DNA from: Lactobacillus delbrueckii
GTDB taxonomy: Bacteria; Bacillota; Bacilli; Lactobacillales; Lactobacillaceae
Direction of reading: 5' to 3'
DNA: 6,028 nt
Assembly (NCBI GenBank): GCA_004556255.1
Contig: SFHY01000088.1
Span: forward strand, 1 to 6,028
Below are positions 5,415 to 6,028 of the stretch, piece after piece. Under the pieces are notes generated by a model that was not told the origin of the DNA, did not search any database, and was given only the letters and a program-made list of their open reading frames with translations. The position numbers and the translations under genes were made by a program. Every line of letters starts with the position of its first letter. The first letter of the stretch is position 1.

Positions 5415-5741
5415 ATGAGCTTAACAGTCAATCTTTACTACCACGGGCAAAACGGCAGTGCCCGCAAGTTCGCGGAAGAAATGGAAGCAAGCGGGGTGGC
5501 CCAGGCCATCCGGGAAGAAGCCGGCAACCTCCGCTACGAGTACTTCCAGCCACTCGCTGACCCGGAAACCATCCTCTTGATCGACAGCTGGGAAAACCAG
5601 GAGGCGCTGGATGTCCACCACGCTTCGCCGATGATGGGCCAGCTGGCTGAATTGCGCGAGAAGTACGACCTGCACATGAGCGTTGAGCGCTATGTTTCAG
5701 CAGAAGAAGCAGCTGGCGACGAGCAATTTATCAGAAAATGA
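5415..5741 (+). CDS. ABM-domain protein, putative quinol monooxygenase
   Basis: A 108-residue protein of the antibiotic biosynthesis monooxygenase (ABM) type, a small dimeric ferredoxin-like fold. Supporting patterns are the N-terminal strand MSLTVNLYYH, the mid-protein strands YEYFQPLADPETILLIDSWE and the family-typical continuation NQEALDVHHASPMM (H68 and H69) before the last helix and strand. Relatives such as E. coli YgiN oxidise quinols without a cofactor, and others bind haem; neither activity can be confirmed here. AAAGGAG at 5403-5409 is a strong ribosome site close to the ATG. Only 40 bases separate it from the DUF1349 stop with no terminator between, so co-transcription is likely. 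A long terminator follows. Confidence 0.86.
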   Translation: MSLTVNLYYHGQNGSARKFAEEMEASGVAQAIREEAGNLRYEYFQPLADPETILLIDSWENQEALDVHHASPMMGQLAELREKYDLHMSVERYVSAEEAAGDEQFIRK

Positions 5742-5754
5742 AACATACTAATCT

Positions 5755-5799
5755 AGTGTTGGATGATTACTCGACGGAGTAGTCGTTCAACACTTTTTC
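5755..5799 (+). terminator. Long hairpin terminator after the ABM gene
   Basis: Bases 5756-5772 pair with 5777-5793 around a GACG tetraloop. The 17-bp stem is continuous with three G-T wobbles, and a run of T follows (5794-5798). A5755 can also pair with the first T of the run. It lies 14 bases after the stop codon at 5741. Confidence 0.93.
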
Positions 5800-5921
5800 T
5801 TTCAGCTTCACCATTCAATTGAGAATCTCGTCTAAGTATGTTGGCTGTTAAAGTCCGGTTGAGAAAATTAAATCTGATGGATTAGATGGAGGCAGCTCAT
5901 CTCCAAGTAAAGCGGAGGTTT

Positions 5922-5990
5922 ATGAGTGACCCTGCTTTTCCTTATATTCTTCAGCCTATTGCCGAAGATCGATTGAAAAATGCATTCTAA
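5922..5990 (+). CDS. Candidate small ORF (22 codons) running into a terminator
   Basis: An ATG preceded by GCGGAGG (5912-5918) at a good distance opens a 22-codon frame beginning MSDPAFPYIL and ending RLKNAF, with its TAA at 5988-5990. The peptide is soluble-looking, with no membrane segment, so it does not resemble Fst/Lpt-type toxins. Its last codons form the 5' arm of the following hairpin and the stop lies in the hairpin loop, so translation could disturb termination, as in a leader peptide. I do not recognise the peptide. It may also be chance, or the remnant start of a gene. Confidence 0.3.
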   Translation: MSDPAFPYILQPIAEDRLKNAF

Positions 5991-6008
5991 TAGTTGAATG
6001 CATTTTTT
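5976..6008. terminator. Hairpin terminator near the right edge, possibly bidirectional
   Basis: AAAAATGCATTC (5976-5987) pairs perfectly with GAATGCATTTTT (5996-6007) around an 8-base loop, with T-rich sequence after it. Because A-runs precede and T-runs follow the GC part, it could stop transcription from either side, including a gene on the minus strand beyond the window. Confidence 0.8.
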
Positions 6009-6028
6009 GTGGTTAAGCTAACACTAGC

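Larger units (their letters stand above)
5800..6028. other. Right-end intergenic region
   Basis: No gene of normal size is seen on either strand. It holds short inverted repeats (GAGAATCTC at 5821-5829; TGGAG 5887-5891 with CTCCA 5901-5905), a candidate 22-codon ORF at 5922-5990 and a hairpin + T-run at 5976-6008. No convincing -35/-10 pair was found ahead of the small ORF. The nearest is TTGAGA at 5859 with a poor -10 (TTAGAT at 5882). Confidence 0.6.

Overview
The window looks like chromosome of a low-GC Gram-positive lactic acid bacterium. Strong AAGGAGG-type ribosome binding sites, GC-rich third codon positions (many CTG, GCC, AAG, GAC codons) and AT-rich intergenic gaps with simple hairpin + T-run terminators fit Lactobacillus delbrueckii or a close relative. 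That species call is inference from style and gene content, not from a marker gene. All supported genes lie on the + strand.

Layout. (1) Bases 1-570: the 3' part of a Fic-domain protein, cut by the left window edge. (2) 571-738: AT-rich gap with two extended -10 elements and a 14-bp perfect palindrome. It leads into a 186-residue cytosolic protein (739-1299) with an EF-hand-like loop and a His cluster, closed by a terminator (1304-1343). (3) 1372-4633: the centre of interest, a four-gene cluster encoding a P1B-type heavy-metal ATPase, a 75-residue HMA metal-binding protein, a small His-rich helical protein (possibly related to RIC/ScdA iron-sulfur repair proteins), and a two-cysteine Crp/Fnr-family regulator of the FLP type. 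A 12-bp-stem terminator closes it (4665-4702). (4) 4760-5374: a DUF1349 protein. (5) 5415-5741: an ABM-fold monooxygenase-like protein, followed by a long hairpin terminator (5755-5799). (6) 5800-6028: mostly gene-free, with one candidate 22-codon ORF running into a further terminator.

How the cluster may work. A perfect FNR-type box (TTGAT-N4-ATCAA) lies upstream of the ATPase. A one-mismatch copy is embedded in the last codons of the ATPase, ahead of the HMA gene. Each box begins exactly 36 bases before a TATA-like -10 hexamer and neither promoter has a recognisable -35. This is the geometry of class II FNR/CRP-activated promoters (box centre near -41.5). The two promoters also share flanking sequence (TTGCAAAAATC upstream, a similar -10 to +2 segment downstream), so they look like copies of one module. 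The regulator encoded at the end of the cluster carries the E-x-x-S-R recognition-helix pattern expected to read TTGAT half-sites, which suggests an autoregulated redox-responsive metal-homeostasis operon. The ATPase has CPG in place of the usual CPC/SPC membrane motif and lacks its own N-terminal metal-binding domain; the separate HMA gene could supply it.
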